Source: an uncultured Erythrobacter sp.
GTDB lineage: Bacteria > Pseudomonadota > Alphaproteobacteria > Sphingomonadales > Sphingomonadaceae
Length of the DNA: 64,000 nucleotides
Reading direction: 5' to 3'
Assembly (NCBI GenBank): GCA_947499505.1
Contig: CANMOQ010000001.1
Span: forward strand, 1,036,037-1,100,036
Part shown: piece after piece, positions 8,543 to 16,076 of the stretch
How the letters are laid out: each line of letters starts with the position of its first letter
How positions within the stretch are numbered: position 1 is the stretch's first letter
Position numbers and translations under genes: made by a program
Notes under the pieces: model-generated
Told to the model about the DNA's origin: nothing
Seen by the model: the letters and a program-made list of their open reading frames with translations, nothing else
The model's database searches: none

Positions 8543-8649
8543 CAAACGCCGGGCGCGACGCATCCGCGTCGCTTGGCTTTCGGCCTAACCAGCCGGCGGG
8601 CGTGCGCCCTTGCGGGCCTACGGCCCGTGCTCCGCGACCAAGCAGCTGG
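8543..8649 (-). repeat. Four-hairpin repeat, copy H
   Basis: On the minus strand: CTTGGTCGCGGAGCAC; hairpin 1 CGGGCC-GTA-GGCCCG; CAAG; hairpin 2 GGGC-GCAC-GCCC; a diverged hairpin 3 region; GAAAGCCAAG; hairpin 4 GCGACGC-GGAT-GCGTCGC. It abuts copy C back to back across a CAGCTG palindrome at 8643-8648. Confidence 0.8.
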
Positions 8650-8758
8650 CTTGGAATGGTTCGGCGCCGCAGGCGTCGCAAGGGGCTTGCCCCCGCCCGC
8701 AGCGATGCGCCTGAGAGGCGCGTGAGCGAGGATATCGCGCGCCGGATGGCGTGCGGAA
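8646..8758 (+). repeat. Four-hairpin repeat, copy C
   Basis: Starts CTGGCTTGGAATGGTTCGG. Hairpin 1 CGGCGCC-GCA-GGCGTCG (one G-T wobble); GCAAG; hairpin 2 GGGG-CTTG-CCCC; CGCCCGCAGCGA; hairpin 3 GCGCCT-GAG-AGGCGC; GTGAGCGAGGATATCGC; hairpin 4 CGCC-GGAT-GGCG; TGCGG. It ends 15 bp before the start of the HTH gene at 8774. Confidence 0.87.
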
Positions 8759-8773
8759 AACAAAGGAATCCCT

Positions 8774-9433
8774 ATGTCTCCGCCCAAACTCACCAACAAA
8801 CGCGCCATCCCCCGCCAGGGCACCTCTGCCGTTGCCTTTGAAGCCGCTCCGCCTGCGCCGGACGACCCTCTCCTCGGCTTCACCCCGGTCCCGCACAGCC
8901 GCCCTCGCCGCAATTCCATCACCCCTGATCTCCAGCGCGAATTCATCGCTCATCTTGCGGCGACCGGCATCGTGTCCTCCGCTGCGCGGCACATCGGCAA
9001 ATCACTGGAGGCGATCTACAAATTGCGCGCGCGGCCCGGCGCAGAGAGCTTCCGTGCGGCGTGGGATGCGGCGATTGACCGCGGGGTTTCTCGGCTGGAG
9101 GCGACCGCCCTCACCCGCGCTATCACCGGCGAGGAACGCATGGTCGTCTCCTCCGGCAGGGTGCTGGGCACCGAGACACGCCATAACGAGGCGCTGGTGA
9201 TGTTCTTCCTGCGGGGCCGCTTACCGCAACGCTATGGATCGGGGGGACTGCGCCCCGGCCATCCGGCCTACGAAGCGCTCAAGGCTCAGCTGCGCGCCGA
9301 GTGGGAGCAGGAGCAATACGAAGAGCGCCACAGCGAGGCAAACCGCGCGGCGAACCTGCAATTCTTCACCGACCTGCGCGAGCGGTGGAAGAAGGAATGG
9401 GAATTGGAGAGGAAGAGGGGGATTGGAAGGTAG
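8774..9433 (+). CDS. Terminase-small-subunit-like HTH protein flanked by repeats
   Basis: A 219-aa hypothetical protein. Residues about 45-100 (TPDLQREFIAHLAATGIVSS, then AARHIGKSLEAIYKLRARPG and FRAAWDAAIDRG) resemble the helix-turn-helix of phage terminase small subunits and related DNA-binding proteins. The C-terminal third is Arg/Glu-rich and probably helical (LRAEWEQEQYEERHSEANRA). The reading frame starts at ATG 8774, 15 bp after repeat copy C, and its TAG stop (9431-9433) is immediately followed by repeat copy D. I recall similar uncharacterised proteins in other sphingomonads. A DNA-binding role is inference; a link to the flanking repeats is suggestive only. No terminase large subunit or other phage genes are nearby. 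Confidence 0.75.
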   Translation: MSPPKLTNKRAIPRQGTSAVAFEAAPPAPDDPLLGFTPVPHSRPRRNSITPDLQREFIAHLAATGIVSSAARHIGKSLEAIYKLRARPGAESFRAAWDAAIDRGVSRLEATALTRAITGEERMVVSSGRVLGTETRHNEALVMFFLRGRLPQRYGSGGLRPGHPAYEALKAQLRAEWEQEQYEERHSEANRAANLQFFTDLRERWKKEWELERKRGIGR

Positions 9434-9547
9434 CTGGCTTGGAATGGTTCGACGCCGCAGGCGTCGCAAGGGGCTTGCCCCCGCCCGCAGCGACGCGATC
9501 TTTGATCGCATGAGCGAGGATATCGCGCTGGCGGATGCCAGTGCGCA
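9434..9547 (+). repeat. Four-hairpin repeat, copy D
   Basis: Begins CTGGCTTGGAATGGTTCG directly after the stop codon of the HTH gene. Hairpin 1 CGACGCC-GCA-GGCGTCG (perfect, where copy C has a wobble); GCAAG; hairpin 2 GGGG-CTTG-CCCC; CGCCCGCAGCGA; hairpin 3 GCGATC-TTT-GATCGC; ATGAGCGAGGATATCGCG; hairpin 4 CTGGC-GGAT-GCCAG; TGCG. The first 60 bases are nearly identical to copy C, whereas hairpins 3 and 4 differ completely but remain paired. Confidence 0.88.
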
Positions 9548-9573
9548 AAACCAAAAACCAAAATCAAAGATTT

Positions 9574-9658
9574 TGGTGCCCCTGGCCCGACTCGAACGGG
9601 CACTCCGTTAGGAACTCGATTTTGAGTCGAGCGCGTCTACCAATTCCACCACAGGGGC
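9574..9658 (-). tRNA. tRNA-Leu (CAA)
   Basis: An 85-nt minus-strand tRNA with encoded CCA. Acceptor GCCCCTG pairs with CAGGGGC. The anticodon stem CTCGA/TCGAG encloses loop CTCAAAA, giving anticodon CAA (codon UUG). A long variable arm (GTTCCTAACGGAGT region) marks it as class II. It borders the repeat-rich region. Confidence 0.95.
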
Positions 9659-9712
9659 ACACCATGCGTGAAGCGCGCCTGTTAGCCGCGCCCCGCGCTC
9701 ACATCAAGAGCC

Positions 9713-10546
9713 TTACTTCAGTGAATTCGCCAGCAGTTTGTGCAGCTTGGAATGCAGGCCGTTGTTCGCGGCCAGCACTTGCTGGGAATGGATCGGGCTG
9801 GAGCGCCCACGAAAATCGCTGACGAAGCCGCCCGCTTCGCGGATCAGCAAGCATCCTGCCGCCGTGTCCCAATCATTCAGCCCGCTTTCCCAGAAGCCAT
9901 CAAAGCGCCCCTGCGCCACATAGGCCAAGTCGAGGGACGCGGCGCCAAAGCGGCGAATGCCCGCGACCTCTGGGCCGATGGCGCCGAATATCCGGCTCCA
10001 TTCGGCAAAATCGCCGTGGCCCGCGAACGGAATGCCTGTCGCGATCAAGGCATCGCTCATCTGCGAACGCCCCGACACGCGCAGCCGCGCATCCTGCAGC
10101 CACGCGCCGCGGGTTTTCTCTGCCCAATAGGTGTGATCTTCGATCGGGTGATAAATCACCGCCGCCGTCACATCGCCCCAGGCATTGCCCTTCGCATCCG
10201 GCCCGCCCAGGCGCGGTTCCTGCACCGCAATCGAAATCGCAAAATGCGGGATGCCATGCAGGAAATTGCTGGTCCCATCCAAGGGATCGATGATCCAGCG
10301 CGGCATATCGGGATCGCCCTCGATAATGCCCGCCTCTTCCAGCACAAAGCCCCAACCGGGCCGCGCCTTCAGCAGCTCGTCATACAGCGTCCGCTCAGCG
10401 CGCATATCGGCCTTGCTGACAAAGTCCGCCGGGCCCTTGCGGCTCACCTGAAGGTGCTCCACCTCGCCAAAATCACGGCGCAAACGCCCGCCCGCTTTAC
10501 GCGCGGCGCGCTCCATCACGCGGATTAGACCTGAAAACATCGACAT
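9713..10546 (-). CDS. Inositol monophosphatase family protein
   Basis: A 277-aa member of the IMPase/SuhB family of Mg2+-dependent sugar or inositol phosphatases. The metal-binding motif WIIDPLDGTSNFLHG is present near residue 105, with the upstream LEEAG acidic site and the C-terminal NDWDTAAGCLLIREAGG motif. It starts 6 bp downstream of efp on the same strand, so the two form an operon. An in-frame ATG two codons downstream is an alternative start. The substrate cannot be told from sequence. A second IMPase paralogue lies at 60143. Confidence 0.93.
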   Translation of the reverse strand: MSMFSGLIRVMERAARKAGGRLRRDFGEVEHLQVSRKGPADFVSKADMRAERTLYDELLKARPGWGFVLEEAGIIEGDPDMPRWIIDPLDGTSNFLHGIPHFAISIAVQEPRLGGPDAKGNAWGDVTAAVIYHPIEDHTYWAEKTRGAWLQDARLRVSGRSQMSDALIATGIPFAGHGDFAEWSRIFGAIGPEVAGIRRFGAASLDLAYVAQGRFDGFWESGLNDWDTAAGCLLIREAGGFVSDFRGRSSPIHSQQVLAANNGLHSKLHKLLANSLK

Positions 10547-10552
10547 GAGAAG

Positions 10553-11116
10553 TTAGCCCGCTTTCCCGACATAGGTCTGTTCGTAGACATCCACGATGAT
10601 GCGTGTGCCAGCGCCAATATGCGGCGGCACCATGATGCGCACGCCATTGTCGAGCACGGCAGGCTTATAGCTGGACGAGGCGGTTTGCCCCTTCACCACA
10701 GCATCGGCCTCAACAATCTCAGCCTCAATCTGGTTTGGCAGCTGAACCGAGATCGGCTTTTCCTCCCACAGCTCCAGTTGCACTTCCATCCCGTCTTGCA
10801 GGAATGGGCGCGCATCACCCAGCAAATCGCTTGGCAGCATGATCTGCTCGTAATTCTTCTGGTCCATAAAGACGAGCATATCGCCGTCTTCATAGAGGAA
10901 TTGATAGTCCGAGGTATCCAGGCGAACCTTCTCAACCGTGTCGGCGCTGCGAAAGCGGACGTTGGTTTTGCGCCCGTCCTGCAGGTTCTTCATCTCCACC
11001 TGCATATAGGCCCCGCCCTTGCCAGGCTGAGTGTGCTGGATCTTGGCAACTTTCCAGATGCCTTTTTCATACTCGATGATATTGCCGGGACGGATATCGA
11101 CGCCGCTGATCTTCAT
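10553..11116 (-). CDS. efp: Elongation factor P
   Basis: EF-P (187 aa) relieves ribosome stalling at polyproline stretches. The N-terminal KOW-like domain ([20 protein letters not shown]) includes the conserved tip loop TQPGKGGAY around residues 30-38, where Lys34 is the residue modified by beta-lysylation in Escherichia coli; no modification genes are in the window. The two C-terminal OB domains and the ending [18 protein letters not shown] are typical. It is followed within 6 bp by the IMPase gene. Confidence 0.97.
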   Translation of the reverse strand: MKISGVDIRPGNIIEYEKGIWKVAKIQHTQPGKGGAYMQVEMKNLQDGRKTNVRFRSADTVEKVRLDTSDYQFLYEDGDMLVFMDQKNYEQIMLPSDLLGDARPFLQDGMEVQLELWEEKPISVQLPNQIEAEIVEADAVVKGQTASSSYKPAVLDNGVRIMVPPHIGAGTRIIVDVYEQTYVGKAG

Positions 11117-11285
11117 GGGGCTTGTGGCCTTCTTGTCGGAAATAATGGGTACGCGCCCGATGATCGGGCAACCTTGCGGCTGCGCGCATAGCCGAGGCTT
11201 CAGGCGAGGTAAAGCTGAGCATGATTATGGCAAACACATGGTAAACGCGGTGGTGCGCCCATATGCCGCATGATAACGGGGCCAA

Positions 11286-11720
11286 ATGAAAATGCGCTAT
11301 GTCATAGGATTAACGGCTTTTGCAGCGGCGATCGCGGCCGTGACCCCGCATGCGCGCAGCCAAAATCCCGGCGCAGGCACAGGCTCTGGAGTAGGCCAGA
11401 CAAGCGGCGATGGCAGCATGCTGTCGACCATGCCGCAGGGCAATTATCAATGCGCCCTGCCCGGCGATGCCACCGCCGCAGCCTATGATGTGATTGAGGA
11501 TGCCAGCTTCCGCCTTGGCGCGGCCTCCAGCTACAGCAGCGAACAAGGCGGCGGTGTTTACCTGTTGAAGGGCCGCGTGCTGACCTTTACCCGAGGCGCG
11601 AAAAAGGGCGAACGCTATCGCCGGATCGGCACGAACCAACTTCAGAAACTGGACGCAAATGGCCGTTTAACAAAGGTTCTTTGCACGCGGACCGGAGCAC
11701 AGCGCTTTAGCCGGGATTAG
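11286..11720 (+). CDS. Secreted hypothetical protein
   Basis: A 144-aa protein with an N-terminal signal peptide (MRYVIGLTAFAAAIAAVTPH, likely cleaved near HARSQ). The mature part is Gly/Ser-rich at first and then has a compact conserved-looking domain (GNYQCALPGDATAAAYDVIE) and a second Cys near the C-terminus (TKVLCTRTG), so a disulfide is possible in the periplasm. It is divergent from efp with 169 bp between. I do not recognise a characterised family. Confidence 0.72.
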   Translation: MKMRYVIGLTAFAAAIAAVTPHARSQNPGAGTGSGVGQTSGDGSMLSTMPQGNYQCALPGDATAAAYDVIEDASFRLGAASSYSSEQGGGVYLLKGRVLTFTRGAKKGERYRRIGTNQLQKLDANGRLTKVLCTRTGAQRFSRD

Positions 11721-12110
11721 GTTACAGTGGCGATGGTGCCAGATCTAACGCCATGCGGTTTATTGGGTCTCTCTTGATATAAAACGATCTCGTTCGGAAT
11801 TTCCGTTTGTGGGTGGAAACCGGACTGTCCGGTTCTGATGTAGTGTCAGTCAAAACGGACCTTTGAACGGGCTTTGACCAGCTCTCACCCGGCTTGGTAG
11901 AAGTCGTTCGGGCAAGGCTCGTTGTCGAAGCGAAGTCCATATGAATTGCAAAGCGAGGGCTGGTCTCGAAGCTGCACTCTTGCGGCGGACAGGTCCGGTG
12001 TGGCAAACAATTTGACAGATTTCGCTTCCCAAGTCGGTGGTCGTCGTACCGCGGAGGCCACTGCCGTAGTTACTCTCTCGGATTTTCGATAGGCAGAGGA
12101 ATTTAAATCA
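11721..12110. other. Gene-free 390-bp region with a 17-bp palindrome
   Basis: No convincing coding frame. The only clear structure is the perfect palindrome AACCGGACTGTCCGGTT at 11818-11834. TTGACA occurs near 12013 but without a recognisable -10 at normal distance. The sequence precedes the gamma carbonic anhydrase-like gene and may contain its regulation. Confidence 0.45.
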
Positions 12111-12668
12111 ATGGGACATATCGGCCCCAATGTTCATCTCGACAATCCCGCTTTTGTTCACGAAAGCGCTCATATCTACGGAAAGACCTATGCGGGTCCA
12201 GGCGCTTCGGTTTGGACACATGCGGTGGTTCGCGCAGAGATGCACGAGGTGCGGATCGGTGCTCGGACGAACATACAGGATTTCGTGATGATCCACGTCG
12301 GCAACAGAACCGGCACGATATTGGGCGAAGATTGCTCCATCACTCATCACGCGACGCTTCACGGCTGTACGATCGGCGACCGTTGCTTGATCGGCATTAA
12401 CGCGACCATCATGGACGGAGCTCAGATCGGCGCGAATTCGATCGTCGCCGGACACAGCATCGTCAACGAAGGCAAGGCCTTTCCCGAGAACAGCGTCATT
12501 GCAGGTGTACCGGCCAAACTCGTCACCACGCGCGATAACAGCGCGGCGAATGTTTTCAACGCACGCTTCTACCAGATGATCGCTGAGCGTTATGCAAAGG
12601 GAGAGGATCGTCTAGCCGATGATGACATAGCACAACTGAAGCGATTAAGAGCCAGCGCCAATCCGTGA
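12111..12668 (+). CDS. Gamma carbonic anhydrase family protein
   Basis: A 185-aa left-handed beta-helix (hexapeptide repeat) protein. Isoleucine-rich hexapeptide turns run through residues 15-125. Potential metal ligands His62 (FVMIHVGN), His79 and His84 (SITHHATLHG) match the three-His pattern of gamma carbonic anhydrases, and the IDNxQD-like TNIQDF precedes them. The C-terminus (FYQMIAERYAKGEDRL) forms the usual helix. Many members are not proven carbonic anhydrases. It stands alone, between a 390-bp and a 120-bp gap, so it may have been inserted. Confidence 0.88.
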   Translation: MGHIGPNVHLDNPAFVHESAHIYGKTYAGPGASVWTHAVVRAEMHEVRIGARTNIQDFVMIHVGNRTGTILGEDCSITHHATLHGCTIGDRCLIGINATIMDGAQIGANSIVAGHSIVNEGKAFPENSVIAGVPAKLVTTRDNSAANVFNARFYQMIAERYAKGEDRLADDDIAQLKRLRASANP

Positions 12669-12791
12669 GCTTCGTTGCCCGACTGTACTGCAGTCCCGCT
12701 GCCGACCGCTTTCGGCAATCTCGAATGCCTTACCAGACTTCCGCAATTGGGTCGTAAGCCGAAAGTCCGGTTTCAGGTACAAAAGGTTTGT

Positions 12792-13439
12792 TCAGGCGCG
12801 CAGCACCTTCGCAAAGGCCTCGATCGCGGCCACCTCATCGCCGTTCCAGACTGCGCCGGACACGGCGAGGAAGTCTGCGCCTGCCTCCACCAAGGGCACA
12901 CAGTTATCGGGCGTGATGCCGCCGATGGCAACGCAGGGGATCTCGAACAGACCTGCCCAGAACTCGATCAGCTCAGGCTCGGGGCGCTCTGCATCGCCCT
13001 TGTCTTTCGTGGTTGAGGGGAAGAATGCGCCAAAGGCGACATAGTCCGCGCCCGCTTCGCCCGCTTCCATGGCCAAGTGGCGTGAGGCGTGGCAGGTGAC
13101 GCCGATCTGCGCCGTGCGTCCTAGTTCTGGGCCCAGCTCTTCGCGCGCTTCCTTGGGGTCGCCGTCGCCCTGCCCCAAATGGACGCCGTCCGCCTTAAGG
13201 CGCTTTGCCAGCGACACGCTGTCATTGACGATAAAGGCGACGTCATGCTCGGCGCAAATCGCCTGCAATGGCTCTGCGAGCGTCGCCGTCTCGTGGCTCT
13301 CCAGCCCTTTGACCCGGAATTGAAAGGCCGTGACCAGACCTTTGCCCGCCGCCAGCGCGCGTTCGAGCCGCTGAGGAAAATCGCCGCCCACTTCGAGCGG
13401 GGAGATAAGATAGAGATCAGTTGCGTGTTCTTGTGTCAT
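12792..13439 (-). CDS. thiE: Thiamine phosphate synthase
   Basis: ThiE (215 aa) couples HMP-pyrophosphate and thiazole phosphate to thiamine monophosphate. It has a TIM-barrel pattern: FQFRVKG near the N-terminus, VNDSVSLAKRLKADGVHLGQ in the middle, and GGITPDNCVPLVEAGADFLA near the end, the phosphate-binding region. It is not next to other thi genes, and the short upstream gap shows no TPP riboswitch. A related phosphosynthase role cannot be excluded, since the family contains divergent members. Confidence 0.88.
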   Translation of the reverse strand: MTQEHATDLYLISPLEVGGDFPQRLERALAAGKGLVTAFQFRVKGLESHETATLAEPLQAICAEHDVAFIVNDSVSLAKRLKADGVHLGQGDGDPKEAREELGPELGRTAQIGVTCHASRHLAMEAGEAGADYVAFGAFFPSTTKDKGDAERPEPELIEFWAGLFEIPCVAIGGITPDNCVPLVEAGADFLAVSGAVWNGDEVAAIEAFAKVLRA

Positions 13440-13511
13440 GAGCGGGCTTTATCGCGCAGCGCGCGGCTCGTCACCTGCGAAACACGGCGCAATTGACGAC
13501 ATCTTTAGAGA

Positions 13512-14594
13512 ATGCGGGCTAACCCCTTTCCCGTTATGCTGATCGATCCACACTTCATCATCGAAAATTATACCCGCTCACGCGAATACGGGCTCTACAA
13601 CATGTCCGAGTTTCGCGGCGAAGGCCCGGTTGAACTGCACACTTTGAACGCCGCTGGAGCCTGGGTGCCATCGGGCGAAATGAGCGCGAGTGACTTTATC
13701 GATGCCCTGAATGAGGCATGCCGCGCCCTCGGCCCCCGGATCGGCCTCTATTTCTACAATCAACCGCTCGATGGCGAGCTGCTAACGCTGTTTCCCGACG
13801 TGGAGAAACTGCAAATCTCGTCGCATGAGTTTGTGAACGCCGAATACGTTTCTCAGCTGAGCAAGCTAAAAGAGCTCACCTATGATGCAGCGTTCTGTCC
13901 CGATCCGCAGCGTCTGGCCGTCATGGGGGTCGAACGCCTAACCGACCTCACCATCGTTGAAACGCCAAGTCGCAAGCTGGACCTGAAACCGCTTGCCGAG
14001 GCAAAACAGCTCAAGCGGCTGCGCCTGATGGGGCAATATCGCAATGTCGACGCGATTGGCGCGCTCACTCAGCTTAGCGAATTGGTGCTGTATCCGGCCC
14101 GGCGTTTGGACATGTCTTTCATCGAAGATATGCGCGGCCTGGATGCGCTTAAGCTAGCGATTGGCGCACTTGAATCGCTTGAAAGCCTCTCGCATCATCC
14201 AACGCTGCGCGACCTATCATTCGAATGGGTGCGGTTCCTCGAAGAAATCGGCGACCTTCAGCGCTTCCCCGCGCTCGAACGCTTCCGCTTGAACGACCAA
14301 AAGCGCGTGTCAAAACTCGTCTGTGGCGCGGCCAATACAGAGCTGAAACACATCAGCCTCGGCGGCGCGCCTGAGCTTTCGGAAATTGAGGGCCTCTGCG
14401 AACTACCATCTTTAATCAGCCTCTCGGCTCATTCGACTGGATTGGAGCTCGACCGGCTCGACCTCCCGCCTAGCGTCACGCATCTGCAGGTCATCCCCAA
14501 AGCGATGAAAGAGCGCAAAGCGGTCGAAGACGCGATCAAGGCGCGTGGACTGAACACAAACCCGCATCGGAACGGCGATTTCTTCTACAAGTGA
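13512..14594 (+). CDS. Leucine-rich-repeat-like hypothetical protein
   Basis: A 360-aa protein with no signal peptide. From about residue 90 onwards it shows irregular LRR-like units (VEKLQISSHEF, LKELTYDAAF, LKRLRLMGQY, LSELVLYPAR, LDALKLAIGA, LRDLSFEWVR, LKHISLGGAP, LISLSAHSTG), spaced about 20-23 residues, as in a solenoid. The N-terminal 90 residues form a separate domain. A second ATG eight codons downstream (MLIDPHF) could be the true start. It is divergent from thiE by about 70 bp. A protein-binding role is a reasonable guess from the fold only. Confidence 0.7.
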   Translation: MRANPFPVMLIDPHFIIENYTRSREYGLYNMSEFRGEGPVELHTLNAAGAWVPSGEMSASDFIDALNEACRALGPRIGLYFYNQPLDGELLTLFPDVEKLQISSHEFVNAEYVSQLSKLKELTYDAAFCPDPQRLAVMGVERLTDLTIVETPSRKLDLKPLAEAKQLKRLRLMGQYRNVDAIGALTQLSELVLYPARRLDMSFIEDMRGLDALKLAIGALESLESLSHHPTLRDLSFEWVRFLEEIGDLQRFPALERFRLNDQKRVSKLVCGAANTELKHISLGGAPELSEIEGLCELPSLISLSAHSTGLELDRLDLPPSVTHLQVIPKAMKERKAVEDAIKARGLNTNPHRNGDFFYK

Positions 14595-14610
14595 GGCTTT
14601 CGCGGCGGTG

Positions 14611-15498
14611 TTATCCGACGCTGGCGGTGCAGATCTTGTCGATCGCCTTGCCGAGCGTGTCGTCGAACTCCGCGTCGCTTTGCGCCGCGCGCAAATCCTG
14701 CAGCAAGCCGCGGCTGAAACTGGCGATCATGCCGGGGTTGTGAGCGAGCTTCTCGCACGCCTCGTCGGTCGAGAACCCGCCCGACAGCGCGACCACGCGC
14801 AGCACATTGGGATGCGCGATGGCCGGTGCATAAAGGCCGCCCTCAACCGGGATAGACAGCTTCAGCATAACCTTGCGGCCCGTCGGAAGGCTATGCAGAC
14901 CCTTCATAATTTCGGCCAGTAGGATTTGCTCGCCTTCCGCCCGGTCAGCGGCGGTGATGTCAAATTCCGGCTCCAGCATGGGCACGAGGCCCGCGTCGGC
15001 GATTTGGTTGCCGACCGCGAATTGCTGCTCCACCACTTTGGCAATCCCAACGGGGTTCGCGGATTTGATGACAGAGCGCATCTTGGTGCCGAACATCCCG
15101 TTAGCGACTGATTTTTCAAGCAGCGCGGGAAGCTTATCCAGCGGCTTCATCATTTGCACGCCGTCCGCCTCGTCGGCAAGGCCCTGGTCGACCTTGATAA
15201 ACGGTACAATACCGCGCTCTTTCAATGCGTCAGCGGTAGAGGCGCCCTCGACTTCGCTGTCCATGGTGCGCTCAAACAGGATTGCGCCGATGATCTTGCC
15301 ATTGGCGAAACTGGGCGAGGTGATGACCCGGCTGCGCATGTCATGGATGCGGGCAAACATCTCGTCATCGCCGGACCATGCTTCGTCAGAAATGCCGTAG
15401 CCGCGCAGAGCCTTTGGCGTGGACCCACCCGATTGATCCAGCGCCGCGATAAAGCCCTGGCCGCCAGCGATCTTGGCTGTCATTTCATCGAAATTCAT
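14611..15498 (-). CDS. fda: Class I fructose-bisphosphate aldolase
   Basis: Fructose-bisphosphate aldolase, class I (295 aa), Schiff-base type, similar in length to the staphylococcal-type enzyme. Landmarks are FIAALDQSGGSTPKAL near residue 17, the substrate-binding VPFIKVDQGL near residue 97, VPMLEPEFDI, and KVMLKLSIPVE with the lysine expected to form the Schiff base. The C-terminal SGGFSTDEAC helix binds phosphate. It belongs to the tkt-gap-pgk-(two small genes)-fda cluster on the minus strand, so it probably serves glycolysis/gluconeogenesis. Confidence 0.94.
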   Translation of the reverse strand: MNFDEMTAKIAGGQGFIAALDQSGGSTPKALRGYGISDEAWSGDDEMFARIHDMRSRVITSPSFANGKIIGAILFERTMDSEVEGASTADALKERGIVPFIKVDQGLADEADGVQMMKPLDKLPALLEKSVANGMFGTKMRSVIKSANPVGIAKVVEQQFAVGNQIADAGLVPMLEPEFDITAADRAEGEQILLAEIMKGLHSLPTGRKVMLKLSIPVEGGLYAPAIAHPNVLRVVALSGGFSTDEACEKLAHNPGMIASFSRGLLQDLRAAQSDAEFDDTLGKAIDKICTASVG

Positions 15499-15613
15499 CG
15501 GAAGTCCCCATTCACCTTGGATGCCCTGAGATATACCGATGCATACCTATGCGCGGGCCGTTTGAGCGCGCTTTAACCAGCCCTTCGACTGCCCGCAACC
15601 AGCCATTGCTGCT

Positions 15614-16069
15614 TTATGCAGGCTTCTTGCCCAAGCGCCTGATAATCCCGGTGAAGCTGAGCGCGGGGTTGCCGTCGGCGGTCACCATGCCGCGCACGAA
15701 GATTGTTTTGCCCCCGCCGCGCGTCACCTCGCCGCGCGCCTCGACCAGCGAGCCATTGGGCACTGCGCCCAGAAAATCGCCTGCGAGATTGAGCGTCACC
15801 GCGTTCCCGCCGTTGAGTTCATCGGTGGCGATCCCGAACAGCGCAAAATCGGCAAAGGACAGCAAGCAGCCGCCGTGCATAAAACCCGCACCGTTCATAT
15901 GGCGGTCCTCTGCGCGGAAGGCGCTTAGGTAGCTGTCATCGTCCTGGCGCAGCATGTAAAACGGGCCCGACTGCGTCTCAAACGCGTCGTGGTTCCAATG
16001 ATACCAGCCTTCAAACTCGCCCTGTTCACAGCGAACCGCGCCGCCATATCCGTATTCAGTCTCGCTCAT
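15614..16069 (-). CDS. PaaI-type hotdog thioesterase
   Basis: A 151-aa hotdog-fold acyl-CoA thioesterase-like protein. The motif MNGAGFMHGGCLLSFADFAL contains the HGG of the PaaI family, followed by TLNLAGDFLGAVPNGSLVEA. The start MSETEYGYGG at 16069 is chosen over the longer open frame because the extension overlaps the upstream gene and is Arg-rich. It lies 7 bp downstream of the DUF4440 gene and 115 bp before fda, inside the glycolytic cluster. The acyl substrate is unknown. Confidence 0.88.
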   Translation of the reverse strand: MSETEYGYGGAVRCEQGEFEGWYHWNHDAFETQSGPFYMLRQDDDSYLSAFRAEDRHMNGAGFMHGGCLLSFADFALFGIATDELNGGNAVTLNLAGDFLGAVPNGSLVEARGEVTRGGGKTIFVRGMVTADGNPALSFTGIIRRLGKKPA

Positions 16070-16076
16070 GCGCGCA

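Noticed and set aside
8111..8725. Open frame of 204 codons and several overlapping ones across the repeat cluster
   Set aside because: They run through inverted hairpin repeats on both strands, have low-complexity Arg/Ala/Pro translations and no ribosome binding site. They are by-products of GC-rich palindromes.
7966..9550. CRISPR array
   Set aside because: The repeats are long, hairpin-rich, in both orientations and irregularly spaced; there are no uniform short repeats with unique spacers and no cas genes.
9434..9658. Prophage or integrative element at tRNA-Leu
   Set aside because: No integrase, structural phage genes or duplicated tRNA 3' end are visible. The repeats resemble copies elsewhere and are not att sites.
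13440..13511. TPP riboswitch in front of thiE
   Set aside because: The gap is only about 70 bp and lacks the conserved thi-box core.
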